DNA of 64,000 nt from Fremontodendron californicum. Its lineage: Eukaryota; Streptophyta; Magnoliopsida; Malvales; Malvaceae. Positions 38,873 through 49,549 of this stretch are shown here, piece by piece. The stretch's first letter is position 1; every line of letters starts with the position of its first letter. The position numbers and the translations under genes were made by a program. The stretch covers positions 32,812,022-32,876,021 of the forward strand of contig JAULJL010000010.1 of NCBI GenBank assembly GCA_030761205.1, in the 5' to 3' direction. The notes beneath the pieces were generated by a model. The model did no database searches, was not told the origin of the DNA, and saw nothing but the letters and a program-made list of their open reading frames with translations.

Positions 38873-39409
38873 CTATGAGTCGAGGATATGCTTCCCATCC
38901 AGTTTTCTTACAAGCTGGCAAACAGGGTCTTTTATCATCAGATTCCCAAGATGTTGCCATTCCCTTTGGAATTGCGGCCATAAATCAAGAATTTCTCTTT
39001 GTACATCTCCACTAGGATGCGTCTCAAGAGAAAGTTGGATATTACCCAAATTCTCCTTACTCAGTCCATCCTTAATGAATTCAATTTTATCATCTCGATT
39101 AGAGGACGGAATCCCAATAGAACGACATTTACCGTTACACGTCCATCGTGCACACTTGTGGCAATTTGAACTCATGCGCTTTGCTCGTCGCTTCTTTGCA
39201 TAAGTGCTTCTACCTGTACCTGGTAAATGCAAAACAGGAAGATATTCATCTTCACGTACCTTGGCTTCAATTATCCAACGTATGTCTTCAGGAATCCCTT
39301 TGTTCATAAGCATTCTTAATCTTTCTAATCGAACTTGGTAAAGCTTCAGTAAAATATTTCGAGGAAAAGGAGGAAATCGTTTCTGCAATCTTGTGAGAAT
39401 ATCATCCAT
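38873..39409 (-). CDS. Cysteine-rich protein resembling carlavirus-type nucleic-acid-binding protein
   Basis: Complete 178-aa ORF starting MDDILTRLQKRF. Residues 66-76 read GRSTYAKKRRA, followed by cysteines at 83, 86, 91 and 95 (CHKCARWTCNGKC) and then EFIKDGL at 110-116. This order (glycine-arginine-serine, tyrosine-alanine, basic run, CxxC cluster, then FI-x-x-G) is that of the small cysteine-rich nucleic-acid-binding protein (Viral_NABP family) encoded at the 3' end of carlaviruses and related flexiviruses, which binds nucleic acid and affects host defence. The spacing between the second and third cysteines is shorter than in the viral proteins I know, and both ends are longer (those proteins are about 100-140 aa). 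It lies within the retrotransposon between the gag-protease ORF and the LOG-like ORF. The alternative is an unrelated zinc-binding protein with a chance resemblance. It is not a gag, pol or known Athila env-like domain. Confidence 0.5.
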   Translation of the reverse strand: MDDILTRLQKRFPPFPRNILLKLYQVRLERLRMLMNKGIPEDIRWIIEAKVREDEYLPVLHLPGTGRSTYAKKRRAKRMSSNCHKCARWTCNGKCRSIGIPSSNRDDKIEFIKDGLSKENLGNIQLSLETHPSGDVQREILDLWPQFQREWQHLGNLMIKDPVCQLVRKLDGKHILDS

Positions 39410-39585
39410 CTTGAAAAAAAATGAAAAAGAAATTGAAAGAGAAATTTATATACAATATCAGTTTTGTGGGTAGCTGATGGAACCGACTTAAATAATCACG
39501 GAGTACCGTTATCCGCCATTTAACCGGGGTTAAAAAAATGTATTTTTTTTTTTTTTTTGAAGATTAGTAAAAATTATATTTACAT
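39410..39585 (-). other. Spacer between gag-protease ORF and cargo ORFs
   Basis: 176 bp. It contains an A16 run on the element strand (39543-39558) shortly after the gag-protease stop, then an inverted-looking CCCCGGTTAAATGGCGGATA segment, then the TATA-like box. Confidence 0.6.
39443..39458 (-). promoter_or_regulatory. Putative TATA box for the cysteine-rich ORF
   Basis: Minus strand reads ATTGTATATAAATTTC, about 35-50 bases before the ATG at 39409, a normal distance for a short leader. It suggests the downstream ORFs could be expressed from their own RNA. No transcript evidence is available. Confidence 0.4.
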
Positions 39586-42462
39586 CTAGTTATTTTCAAA
39601 ACAAGGATCAAAAAGAAAAACAACCTCTTCTTGAGTAACATGATTTTCCAAAAAGAGTTTGAGTCTTTGTCCATTTACCTTGAATACGTTACCATTTTGA
39701 GGATTCTCAATGTCAACTGCTCCATAATGATACACATGCTTAACCACAAATGGGCCAGTCCATCTTGATCTCAACTTACCAGGAAATATGTGAAGTCTAG
39801 AATTATAAAGTAGAACTTTTTGCCCAACATTAAATGTTTTTCTTGAAATTAACTTGTCATGAAAGGCTTTAGTTCTTTCTTTATGAATTTTAGAATTCTC
39901 ATATGCATCATTTCTGAGTTCCTCAAGTTCATTTATGACTGGAAAAGTTTCATTCTCACCCAAAAAGGAATATTTTAGCTCGGATGGCAATGGTTTTGAA
40001 TCCAGCTTGGGTGGTTCAATAGTTGATGGTACAGTGACATTTGTGAGTGATGGAAGTTCCTCAAACTTTTGTTTCCAACAATGCTTAACCTGAAAAGAAT
40101 TTAACAAAGAATCAGTGTGTGAAATTTCTGAAGCATTATCAAACTCACATTCAATTAAATAAGCTTCTAAAGGATCATGGAATGTGGTAGTGGTGAGATG
40201 TTCATGAACAAGTTCTTCAATGAAATCCACTTCATGTACTTCTGAATCATCACCAGGTTGCTTGCAAGTGTTGAACACATTTAATTCTAAAGTCATATTT
40301 CCAAAAGAAATGTTCAACATACCATTCCTGCAATTTATCAGAGCATTAGAAGTTGCAAGAAATGGACGGCCTAATATAACAGGAATTTGAACATTTGGAT
40401 TTGAAACAGGATGTGTGTCCAAAACAATAAAATCAACAGGGAAGTAAAAATTATCAATTTGAACCAAAACATCTTCAACTATCCCTCGAGGAGTTTTTAC
40501 AGAACGATCAGCTAGTTGAAGTGTAACAGGTGTTTCCTTGAGTTCACCTAAACCTAACTGTTGATAAACAGAAAAAGGCAAAACATTAACACTAGCACCA
40601 AGATCAAGCAATGCACGTTCTATTCTAGTGTTTCCAATGATGCATGAGATTGTTGGACATCCAGGATCTTTGAATTTTGGTGGAGTAAGGTGCTGGATGA
40701 TTGAGCTCACACTTTCCGTCAGAAATGCTTTCTTTTGTACATTATGTTTCCTTTTAACTGTGCACATGTCCTTCAAAAATTTAGCATAAGATGGAACTTG
40801 TTTGATTGCATCCAATAAAGGAATGTTAATCTTAACTTGTTTGAAAAGTTCATAAATTTCTGCATTTTGATTCAAATTCTTTATTGTTTGCAACCTTTGA
40901 GGAAAAGGAGCAGGATGCATACCTTTTTCTTTGTCCAAATTTTCAAGAAGTTCAGACTTACCATCATCCTTACCATTACTTTTCGGAGGGGAAAGAGGAT
41001 CTTGGTCTTTTGATGGAATGTTTTTGTCAATTGCCTTTCCACTTCGAAGAGTTGTGATAGAACTGGCATTTTCCTGTTGAGTTTCATTGGAGCAAGAAAC
41101 AAGACATTGAGTAGAAGGGTTAGGCTGAGGTTGAGCAGGAAACTTACCTTTTTCTTGAGTGCGTAATGAAGCTGTCAATGTGGACAAGGTGTTTTTGATC
41201 TCATTGATGTCCTGTGAAGTCCGGCTATTCACATTTGCTTGTGTTTGCATGAATGCTTGCAATGTCTCTTCCAAGGTTTGTACACGTGAAGGTTGATAGA
41301 AAAAAGTGTTGCCCGGCTTTTGAGATTGTGGTACCTGAACATGATTATTATTCCGCCAACTGAAGTTGGGATGATTTCTCCATTCAGGGTTATACGTTTC
41401 AGAGTAAGGAGAAGGAAAAGGTTTTTTAAATGTGTTTATGGAATTTACTTGATCATGCAACGCTTCTTTAAGAATGGGAATGTTTGGACATTCAGAAGTG
41501 GGGTGTCCCATGATTTCACAAATTCCACAACTTTCTTCATTTTTAACCGTTTTGACTTCTTTTACTTCTCTAAGTTCCATGGCTTCAATCTTTCTAGCCA
41601 AATTAGCTACTTTAGCTTTTATCTCATCTTCTTGACTAAAATGATATTTTCCTCTGTTAGAAACAAGATTAGATCTATTGGAACTTTCAGAGGAATTATC
41701 TGTGTGCCAGGCTTGAGAGTTATCTGCCAAATGGTCTAGGTAGTCAAAGGCTTCTTCAGGTTCTTTTTCTAGAAACTCACTGTTACACATTGTTTCAACA
41801 AATTGTTTAGTTTCGGGAGTTAAACTTTCATAAAAGAAACTAATAAGACGCCATTTTTCAAAACCATGATGTGGACAAGAACTTAACAAATCTTTAAAAC
41901 GCTCCCAGCACTGAAAAAATGCTTCATTTTGATTTTGATTGAAATTTTGAATCTGTCTTTTCAAAGCAGTAATTTTATGTGCTGGGAAAAATTTCTTTAG
42001 AAACTCAGTTTGTAATTCTTGCCATGTGCCAATTGACCTTGGTTTTAAATTATGAAGCCAAATTTTTGCTTTATCTTTTAAAGAAAAAGGAAATAATTTT
42101 AGCTTGACAATTTCATTTGTACATTGTTGGTCATTAAAGGTGACACATACATCTTCGAAGTCTTTTAGAAACGAGTAAGCACTTTCCGATTCTAACCCAT
42201 GGAAATTTGGAAGCAAAGCTATCATACCTGGTTTAAAACGAAAGTTGTTTGCATTGAGAGGAAAAATAAAACAAGAGGGTGATGAGCTTCGAGTTGGTTG
42301 CAAGTAGTCACGCATGGTGCGTACTTGTCTGTTCTCATCTTCAGCATGAACACTTTCATTGTCAGCCATGGTAGGAGTTATATTAGAAAGATTACCTGAA
42401 AAAGTTTCAAAATAAAATCTAACTAAACGACGAGATCTAAAATCACGTTGCCAAACAAGCAT
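39586..42462 (-). CDS. Athila gag-protease ORF fused to integrase C-terminus (RT, RNase H, integrase core deleted)
   Basis: 958 codons without a stop. The likely start is the methionine at 42369 (MADNESVHAE), as the 31 upstream residues look unlike gag. Retrotransposon gag domain is at ~85-255 (KLKLFPFSLKDKAKIWLHNL, then FKDLLSSCPHHGFEKW). A CCHC zinc knuckle CGICEIMGHPTSEC is at ~311-324. The retropepsin-like protease has LLDLGASVNVLP at ~617 and ILGRPFLAT at ~695. The linker before RT, SFLGENETFPVI, ends at ~842. The next residue begins NELEELRNDAYENSKIHKER, which belongs to the far end of Athila integrase, followed by GQKVLLYNSRLHIFPGKLRSRWTGPF. About 1000 or more residues are therefore missing while the frame is kept. 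The product can form particles and perhaps process them but cannot copy or integrate DNA. The DLGAS form of the active site is usual for Athila. Confidence 0.9.
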   Translation of the reverse strand: MLVWQRDFRSRRLVRFYFETFSGNLSNITPTMADNESVHAEDENRQVRTMRDYLQPTRSSSPSCFIFPLNANNFRFKPGMIALLPNFHGLESESAYSFLKDFEDVCVTFNDQQCTNEIVKLKLFPFSLKDKAKIWLHNLKPRSIGTWQELQTEFLKKFFPAHKITALKRQIQNFNQNQNEAFFQCWERFKDLLSSCPHHGFEKWRLISFFYESLTPETKQFVETMCNSEFLEKEPEEAFDYLDHLADNSQAWHTDNSSESSNRSNLVSNRGKYHFSQEDEIKAKVANLARKIEAMELREVKEVKTVKNEESCGICEIMGHPTSECPNIPILKEALHDQVNSINTFKKPFPSPYSETYNPEWRNHPNFSWRNNNHVQVPQSQKPGNTFFYQPSRVQTLEETLQAFMQTQANVNSRTSQDINEIKNTLSTLTASLRTQEKGKFPAQPQPNPSTQCLVSCSNETQQENASSITTLRSGKAIDKNIPSKDQDPLSPPKSNGKDDGKSELLENLDKEKGMHPAPFPQRLQTIKNLNQNAEIYELFKQVKINIPLLDAIKQVPSYAKFLKDMCTVKRKHNVQKKAFLTESVSSIIQHLTPPKFKDPGCPTISCIIGNTRIERALLDLGASVNVLPFSVYQQLGLGELKETPVTLQLADRSVKTPRGIVEDVLVQIDNFYFPVDFIVLDTHPVSNPNVQIPVILGRPFLATSNALINCRNGMLNISFGNMTLELNVFNTCKQPGDDSEVHEVDFIEELVHEHLTTTTFHDPLEAYLIECEFDNASEISHTDSLLNSFQVKHCWKQKFEELPSLTNVTVPSTIEPPKLDSKPLPSELKYSFLGENETFPVINELEELRNDAYENSKIHKERTKAFHDKLISRKTFNVGQKVLLYNSRLHIFPGKLRSRWTGPFVVKHVYHYGAVDIENPQNGNVFKVNGQRLKLFLENHVTQEEVVFLFDPCFENN

Positions 42463-42486
42463 AAAACAAAGTTAATATACACAAAA

Positions 42487-42604
42487 TTAGGCGGTATAAC
42501 CAGCCAATAAAAATAAATATATACAAAATTAGGCGGTATAACCAGCCAATAAAAATAAATATATACAAATTTAGGCGGTATAACCAGCCAATAAAAATAA
42601 ATAT
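42487..42604 (-). repeat. Three 42-bp tandem repeats in the leader
   Basis: TTAGGCGGTATAACCAGCCA begins at 42487, 42529 and 42571, an exact 42-bp period, with the third copy incomplete. They lie between the primer binding site and gag, the region that usually holds packaging and dimerisation signals. That role is inferred from position only. Confidence 0.85.
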
Positions 42605-42634
42605 ACTTATAAACTTATATACTTAGTATTGCTT

Positions 42635-42651
42635 CCCCGGCAACGGCGCCA
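42635..42651 (-). promoter_or_regulatory. Primer binding site, tRNA-Asp
   Basis: On the plus strand CCCCGGCAACGGCGCCA equals the 3' end of plant tRNA-Asp including CCA. It lies six bases inside the 5' LTR (minus strand). It fixes the element's orientation and fits Athila, which uses tRNA-Asp. Confidence 0.9.
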
Positions 42652-42657
42652 AAAACT

Positions 42658-44157
42658 TGATAGAAACTCAATTAAGAGTTGTAAACCCAAGTGCAGGTTA
42701 TGTTCAAGTAATAAATTCTCGGGTGTCCGAGGTCGAACCACAGGGAAGCGTATTAGTAAGTATAAGTTTATAAATATATAAGAAAAAGAAAATAAACAAG
42801 ATATTAGGGAATCAATAACAAAGAAAGTAAACAAGATATTAGAGAACAAAATAAACAAAATAACATAAAAGCAATTAAACAAGATATAAAAAAAACAATA
42901 AGAAAAGATGTTGAGGTTAGAGAATCCACTCTTGGTGTTATGCTAAGATTAATCTTGTTTTATTACACAATTGAAATCCACACATAAGGGAGGTTCCAAC
43001 CGGAAGGTTTAGCAATTCAGTCCAAATTGTCCAACGTCCATAGCATATGATATTATGTTCATTTGGTGTCCTCAAAACTCACAAAAAGAGTCCAAGCATT
43101 CCTTATGCCAAGGTATATGTCTACAACAAATCAAGGTTATGAAACCAAGCATTTACTGTGCCATTTTCATTGTCAATAATGAATCAAGATCTCTACTTTG
43201 CAAGTATGATTTTAAACCAAAAGAAAATATTATCTATACTAGTGTTTATAAATGATGATTCATTTTAGCTCATGTTTAAGAGACTAACCTTAGCATTTAC
43301 CAAGAGCTTCACCTCATCACCTCAACAATATGATTAGCAACACATACTAGATATGAATAAAATGAAAAGAAATGTAAGAAGCATAAGTAAATAAAAAAAG
43401 AAAACTAGAGAAAGGAAAGGAGAAGAAAACTTAGAGAATTTTACTACAAAGGCTAATATCCTACCAATGTATAATGTATCCCAATACTCATCCAAGGCCC
43501 TCTATTTATACACATTTTGGAGGGCTAAATGACAAGAGACAAGCTTTACAAATTTCAAAGGTAGGTATAATAGGTGGGTGCATTTTTCTAACAATTTTCG
43601 TCATATTGTATGACAATTCTGATCAGCCAGCTTGATGGTCGATTTTGTCAATGTTGGAGGCTCGATCTGATAAAATGGTCTTCTAGAAAAATATACCCCT
43701 ATCAGTTACGGATCCATAGCCGTTGGAATCAGATCATTTGCGCACGTGGATCGGAAGATATGGTCAAAATACCAAAACGGTGCAGAACAGACGTCATTGC
43801 ACATCAGCCAACTTGATGGTCGATTTCGCTAGGGAAAACGACTCCGTTTCAAGAAGTGTAAAACATGAAAAAGATAGATATGCCTCTTAGCTTTGCAGGG
43901 ATACAAAGTTCAGCCTTATTGCTTCAGTGAAACTCAAGATATAGCTGATATGGCAAAAGGTGTCGGAACTGGAACTGAACTGGATTTGCCCTTAATACTA
44001 GTAATCTGAAATCACTCAAAGAAACTTGTGAAAAACACCAAATTACATAAAAATATAAAAGATCATAAACACAATTAGACTAAACAATAATAACTCGTAT
44101 TTAACACAAAACAATAATAAAACATAACTAAAAACTATATAATTATACGAGTTATCA
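42658..44157 (-). repeat. 5' LTR of Athila-type element
   Basis: 1500 bp, the upstream LTR because transcription runs on the minus strand. It is nearly identical to 34623-36122. GTAAT follows at 44158-44162. Small ORFs within it are duplicated in the other LTR and have no recognised similarity. Confidence 0.95.
43502..43510 (-). promoter_or_regulatory. TATA box of the element's promoter
   Basis: Minus strand TGTATAAATAGAGGGCC in the 5' LTR is a strong plant TATA consensus (TATAAATAG). It leaves about 840 bp of LTR downstream for R and U5. The same box is kept in the other LTR at 35467-35475. Confidence 0.7.
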
Positions 44158-45015
44158 GTAATTGTAATGTATTTGAGTAATTGTAATATATTTATGTAAT
44201 TGTAATATTTCTCTCTAATTCTAATACAACTATGCAATTATAATTACATTAATTATATGTAATATATATATGTAATTGTAATATATACATAAATATATCT
44301 ATGTATCTATGTAATTGTAATATATACATAAATATATTATATGTAACATACCTATGTAATTCTAATTATATCTATGTAATTGTAATATATCTATGTAATT
44401 CTAATATATCAATGTAATTCAAAAACATATATTACATAGTTATTACAATTATGTAATTATTATATATTAGAATTACATAGATATATTACAATTACATAGA
44501 TACATTACAATAGATATTACAATTGTAATATATTTTTGTATTACGTAGATACATTAGAATTACATAGATATATTACAATTACATAGTTATATCTATGTAA
44601 TTCAAATGTTTTAAGTAATTGTAATATATCTATGTAATTGTAATATATATATATATATATATGTAATTGTAATATCTATGTAATTGTAATATATATATCT
44701 ATGTAATTCTAATATATCTATGTAATTGTAATACATTTATGTAATTGTAATATATCTATGTAATTGTAATGTATCTATGTAATTATATTAGATATATTAC
44801 TGAAAATATTAGAATTACTGAAAACATTAGATATTACATGAATACATTAGAATTACTGAAAACATTAGATAAAATGCAATTACAAAGATATATTACATGT
44901 ATATATTTATCTATGTAATTGTAATATATCTATGTAATATTAAGTAGATATATTACATAAATATATTTATTACAATTACATAGATATATATATTACAATT
45001 ACATAGATATACTAC
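44158..45015. repeat. 19-bp AT-rich satellite block
   Basis: Satellite starting with the GTAAT target duplication. It includes the TTACTGAAAACATTAGATATT variant (about 44800-44870) shared with the 18.3 and 19.7 kb regions. Confidence 0.9.
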
Positions 45016-47085
45016 AGAGAAATCAAAGAAACGGGTTCGGGATTCGGTTACGTGCGGGGAAGGATTAGCACCCCCACAACGCCCGTATAAAACTGTACCT
45101 TATTAATCGTGTGTTATCTCAAGTCTCGGTAAAAAATTGGTTTTAAATTTAGTATTTCAAGTTAATTCCCAATTTTAAGAAAAATAATTCCATTTTTAAT
45201 TGAAAATGATTCGGAATTTATTAATTCAAAATTTTCCTATATTCCCCAACAAACGTGGCAAAATATAGAAATTTTTATTAATTTGGAAAACTTTCCGAAT
45301 CATTCTCATTTTTTGAAAGAAAGATATTCCTTTATTAATGATAATTGATGATATTCCCTCCAACAAACCTGGTAGAGAACTCATGAATTATTTTAACTCG
45401 GGAATACCTTTAATTTTTATTGAAAAAATCATTATCCTTTTAAAAATATTTTAAAAGATATGAATATGTATATGCATGACATAAATAAAATGACATAGCA
45501 AAATCTAAATGATATAATGCATCCTAAATGATATGATATAATTTAAATGCCTTAGCATATTCTAAATGAAATGAAATGTCCTAAGTTATATGACATATTC
45601 TAAATGAAATGAAATGTCCTAAGTTATATGACATATTCTAAATGAAATGAAATGACCTAGGTAACATAATATATTCTATATGGAATGTAATATCCTAAAT
45701 CATATGATATATTTTAAATGAAATAAAATATCATAAATGACATAATATATATATATATATATATATATCCTAAATGAAATGACCTAGGTAACATAATATA
45801 TTCTATATGAGATGAAATAATTTGAATGACATGGCAAATATGAATGATATGGCATATAATTTAAATGATATAAAATATAAAATAATGCTATCATATAATA
45901 TGCATGAAAATAAAAATGAAAATAATAATGCATGAACATAGTATATCCTAAATAATATGACAAAAAAAATAACTAAATAAAAAGCATAGGATATCATGAA
46001 ATATTCCAAATCATATAATAAATGATATAACATAACTCAAAATCATAACAATATCATAGAAATTAGCATAGCAAAAATCACATATTATATAAAATGCATG
46101 AATATGAAAAATGCAATGCATGAAAATGTATTTTTTCCTTTAATTAAAAAAATCCGTATATCTAAAAAGATGACTACCTTAGGAAAATATGTCAAATTAA
46201 ATATTCTAAAACCAAAATACTTTGTGATTGTTTGAAAACAATTTTGAAAAAAGCTTAGATTAAAAATGAAAAAAACTGGGTTAAACCTTTTTTAAAATGG
46301 CTCTAATTTCCTAAATTTATTATAGTGACCTAGACCTAAATGAACTTGCATGGCATTTAATGTAACCTAGGTCTAAAATGCATGAACATGCATGGCAAGA
46401 TAAACCTAACCTAACATCTAAAATATGCATGGCAATAACACAAACACAAGGCATGCTTAAACCAAAAACTCAACCAAATATCATGCAATTGCCTACCTAT
46501 CAACTAACATAGCAAAAATGCACACATAATGCTAGAATACATTGAGTGGCTGAATGACCTATGATTCCAAACAAGCATGACATTTTCACAAACACTTGAT
46601 ATACTAACATGCAAAACTAAAATATAACACTCAAATCATGCAAACACAAAGTAGAGATATTAAAACTAACAAGCATTTTCACAAACACTTGATATACTAA
46701 CATGCAAAACTAAAATGTAACACTCAAATCATGCAAACACAAAGTAGAGATCTTAAAACTAACAAGCATTTTCACAAACACTTGATATACTAACACGCTC
46801 AATTAAAATATAACACTCAAATCATGCAAACACAAAGTAGAGATACTAAAACTAACAAGCATTTTCACAAACACTTGATATACTAACATGCTCAACTAAA
46901 ATATAACACTCAAATCATGCAAACACAAAGTAGAGATATTAAAACTAACAAGCATTTTCACAAACACTTGATATACTAAATATAAAACATCAACAAATTT
47001 AAACATTATGAAAACAGAAAATTAAAAATGCAAAAACATGATATTTAAACTCATAAATGACAACAAACGAGCAACCAAATTATTA
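45016..47085 (-). mobile_element. LTR fragment of an Ogre/Tat-like retrotransposon
   Basis: A 2.07-kb AT-rich insert without ORFs of note. Its left end contains TTCGGTTACGTGCGGGGAAG and TTAGCACCCCCACAACGCCC, sequence of the kind I associate with LTR or leader regions of plant Ogre/Tat Ty3/Gypsy elements. Its right part matches the reverse complement of 8730-9027. The middle (about 45490-46040) is made of loose repeats of AAATGAAATGAAATGTCCTA-type words. No primer site or second LTR is present, so it is a truncated piece. Confidence 0.45.
46593..46980. repeat. 93-bp tandem repeat, about four and a half copies
   Basis: CACTTGATATACTAACATGC or a close variant starts at 46593, 46686, 46779, 46872 and 46965, an exact 93-bp period. 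Units differ by only a few bases. Related but fewer units are at 8841-9020 in the sister fragment. Confidence 0.9.
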
Positions 47086-49549
47086 TAATTAAATAATTAA
47101 ATATATTACATAGATATATTACAATTACATATATATATTACAATTACATATATATATTACAATAACTAATATATTACAATTACATAGATATATTACATTT
47201 ATATAGATATATTATTACAATTACATAGATATATTACAATTACTATTACATAGATATATTATAATTACAAAAACATATTTATGTAATTGTAATTGTTATA
47301 TATCTATGTATAATATATCTACGGAATTGTAATATATCTATGTTATTGTAACATCTATGTAATTGTAATATATCTATGTAATTGTAATTGTAATATATTT
47401 ATGTAATTGTAAATATATCTATGTAATTGTAATATATCTATGTAATTGTAATATATCTTTGTAATTGTAATTGTAATATATATTACAATTACATAGATAT
47501 ATTACAATTACATATATGTATATATTACAATTACATAGATATACTACAATTACATAGATATATTACAATTACATAGATATCTAATTACATAGATATATTA
47601 CATATATTATTACCATTATATAAATATATTACAGTTACATAGATATCTAATTACATAGATATATTACATATATTACAATCACATAATTACAATTACATAG
47701 ATATATTACAATTAGATAGATATATTACATAAATTACATAAATATATGTATATATTACAATTACAATTACACAAATATATATCTATGTTATAGTAATATA
47801 TATATGTAATAGATATATTACATATATTACATAGGTATATTACAATTACATAGATATATTATAATTACTTAACACATTAGAATTACATCGATATAACTAT
47901 GTAATTGTAATATATCTATGTAATTGTAATGTATCTTTGTAATTGTAATATATCTATGTAATTGTAATGTATCTATGTGATATATCTATGTAATAGTAAT
48001 ATATCTATGTAATTGTAATTATGTAATTGTAATATATCTATGTAATATATTTAATTATGTAATTATAATATATGTATGTTATTGTAATATATTTACGTAA
48101 TTGTAATATATCTATGTAATATATTTATATATTGTGTAATACATTGTAATATATCTAATATATTACAATTACATAGATACATTACAATTACATAGATATA
48201 TTACAATTACATAGATATATTACAATAACATACATATATTATAATTACATAATTAAATATATTACATAAATATATTACAATTACATATATGTATTACAAT
48301 TACATAGATATATTACAATAACTAATATATTACAATTACATAGATATATTACATTTATATAGATATATTATTACAATCACATAGATATATTACAATTACT
48401 ATTACATAAATATATTACATAGATATATTATAATTACAAAAATATATTTATGTAATTGTAATTGTAATATATCTATGTATAATATATCTAAGGAATTGTA
48501 ATATATCTATGTTATTGTAATATCTATGTAATTGTAATATATCTATGTATAATATATCTATGTAATTGAAATATATTTATGTAATTGTAAATATATCTAT
48601 GTAATTGTAATATATCTTTGTAATTGTAATTGTAATATATATTACAATTACATAGATATATTACAATTACATATATATATATATATATGTATTACAATTA
48701 CATAGATATACTACAATTACATAGATATTACAATTACATAGATATATATATATATATATATTTATATTACAATTACAATTACATAGATATCTAATTACAT
48801 AGATATATTACATATATTACAATCATATAATTACAATTACATAGATATATTAGAATTACATAGATATATTACATATATTACATAAATATATGTATATATT
48901 ACAATTGCAATTAGAATTAGAATTACAATTACACAAATATATATCTATGTTATAGTAATATATCTATGTAATAGATATATTACAATTACATAGATATATT
49001 ACAATTACATAGATATATTATAATTATTTAAAACATTAGAATTACATAGATATAACTATGTAATTGTAATATATCTATGTAATTGTAATGTATCTATGTG
49101 ATATATCTATGTAATAGTAATATATCTATGTAATTGTAATACATCTATGTAATTGTAATAAATATATTTATGTAATTGTAATATATATATATATGTAATT
49201 GTAATATATCTATGTATAATATATCTATGTAATTGTAATATTTACAATTACATAGATATATATTACAATTACATAAATATACTACAGTTACGTAGATATA
49301 TTATAATTACATAGATATATTACAATTACATAGATACATTATAATTACATAGATATATTAGAATTACATAGATACATAGATATTGCATGTATACAATTAC
49401 ATAGAAATATTACAATTACATATATACATAGATATATTACATAAATATATTACAATTACATAGATATATTACAATAACATAGATATATTACAATTACATA
49501 GATATATTACAATTACATATATATATATATTACAATTACATAGATATGT
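47086..49549. repeat. 19-bp AT-rich satellite block with 1.16-kb higher-order duplication
   Basis: The marker ATAACTAATATATTACAATT occurs at 47162 and 48318 (1156 bp apart) with similar flanks on both sides, so the block is largely two copies of a ~1.16-kb segment. A third relative lies at 3162. No genes seen. Confidence 0.85.

Larger units (their letters stand above)
34623..44157 (-). mobile_element. Athila-type non-autonomous retrotransposon with cargo genes
   Basis: A 9535-bp element on the minus strand, bounded by two 1500-bp LTRs (TG...CA) and perfect GTAAT target duplications (34618-34622 and 44158-44162). In transcription order: 5' LTR (44157-42658), tRNA-Asp primer site, leader with three 42-bp repeats, a 958-codon gag-protease ORF fused to the integrase tail, a virus-like cysteine-rich ORF, a LOG-like ORF, a long non-coding 3' region, a G-rich tract and the 3' LTR (36122-34623). 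Lineage evidence is the primer site, the gag sequence (for example PHHG following RFKDLLSSC), the DLGAS protease and the YLGENETFPVI-type linker typical of Athila. RT, RNase H and the integrase core are absent. I found only two LTR differences (near 35690/43726 and 35796/43831), so the insertion is very recent and the element was mobilised despite lacking polymerase. Confidence 0.9.

Noticed and set aside
42635..42651. Possible tRNA-Asp gene
   Set aside because: Only the last 17 bases match and no cloverleaf precedes them. The position next to the LTR shows it is a primer binding site.
45803..46033. 76-codon ORF in the Ogre/Tat-like fragment
   Set aside because: Low-complexity, repeat-derived frame with only hydrophobic residues from AT-rich words.
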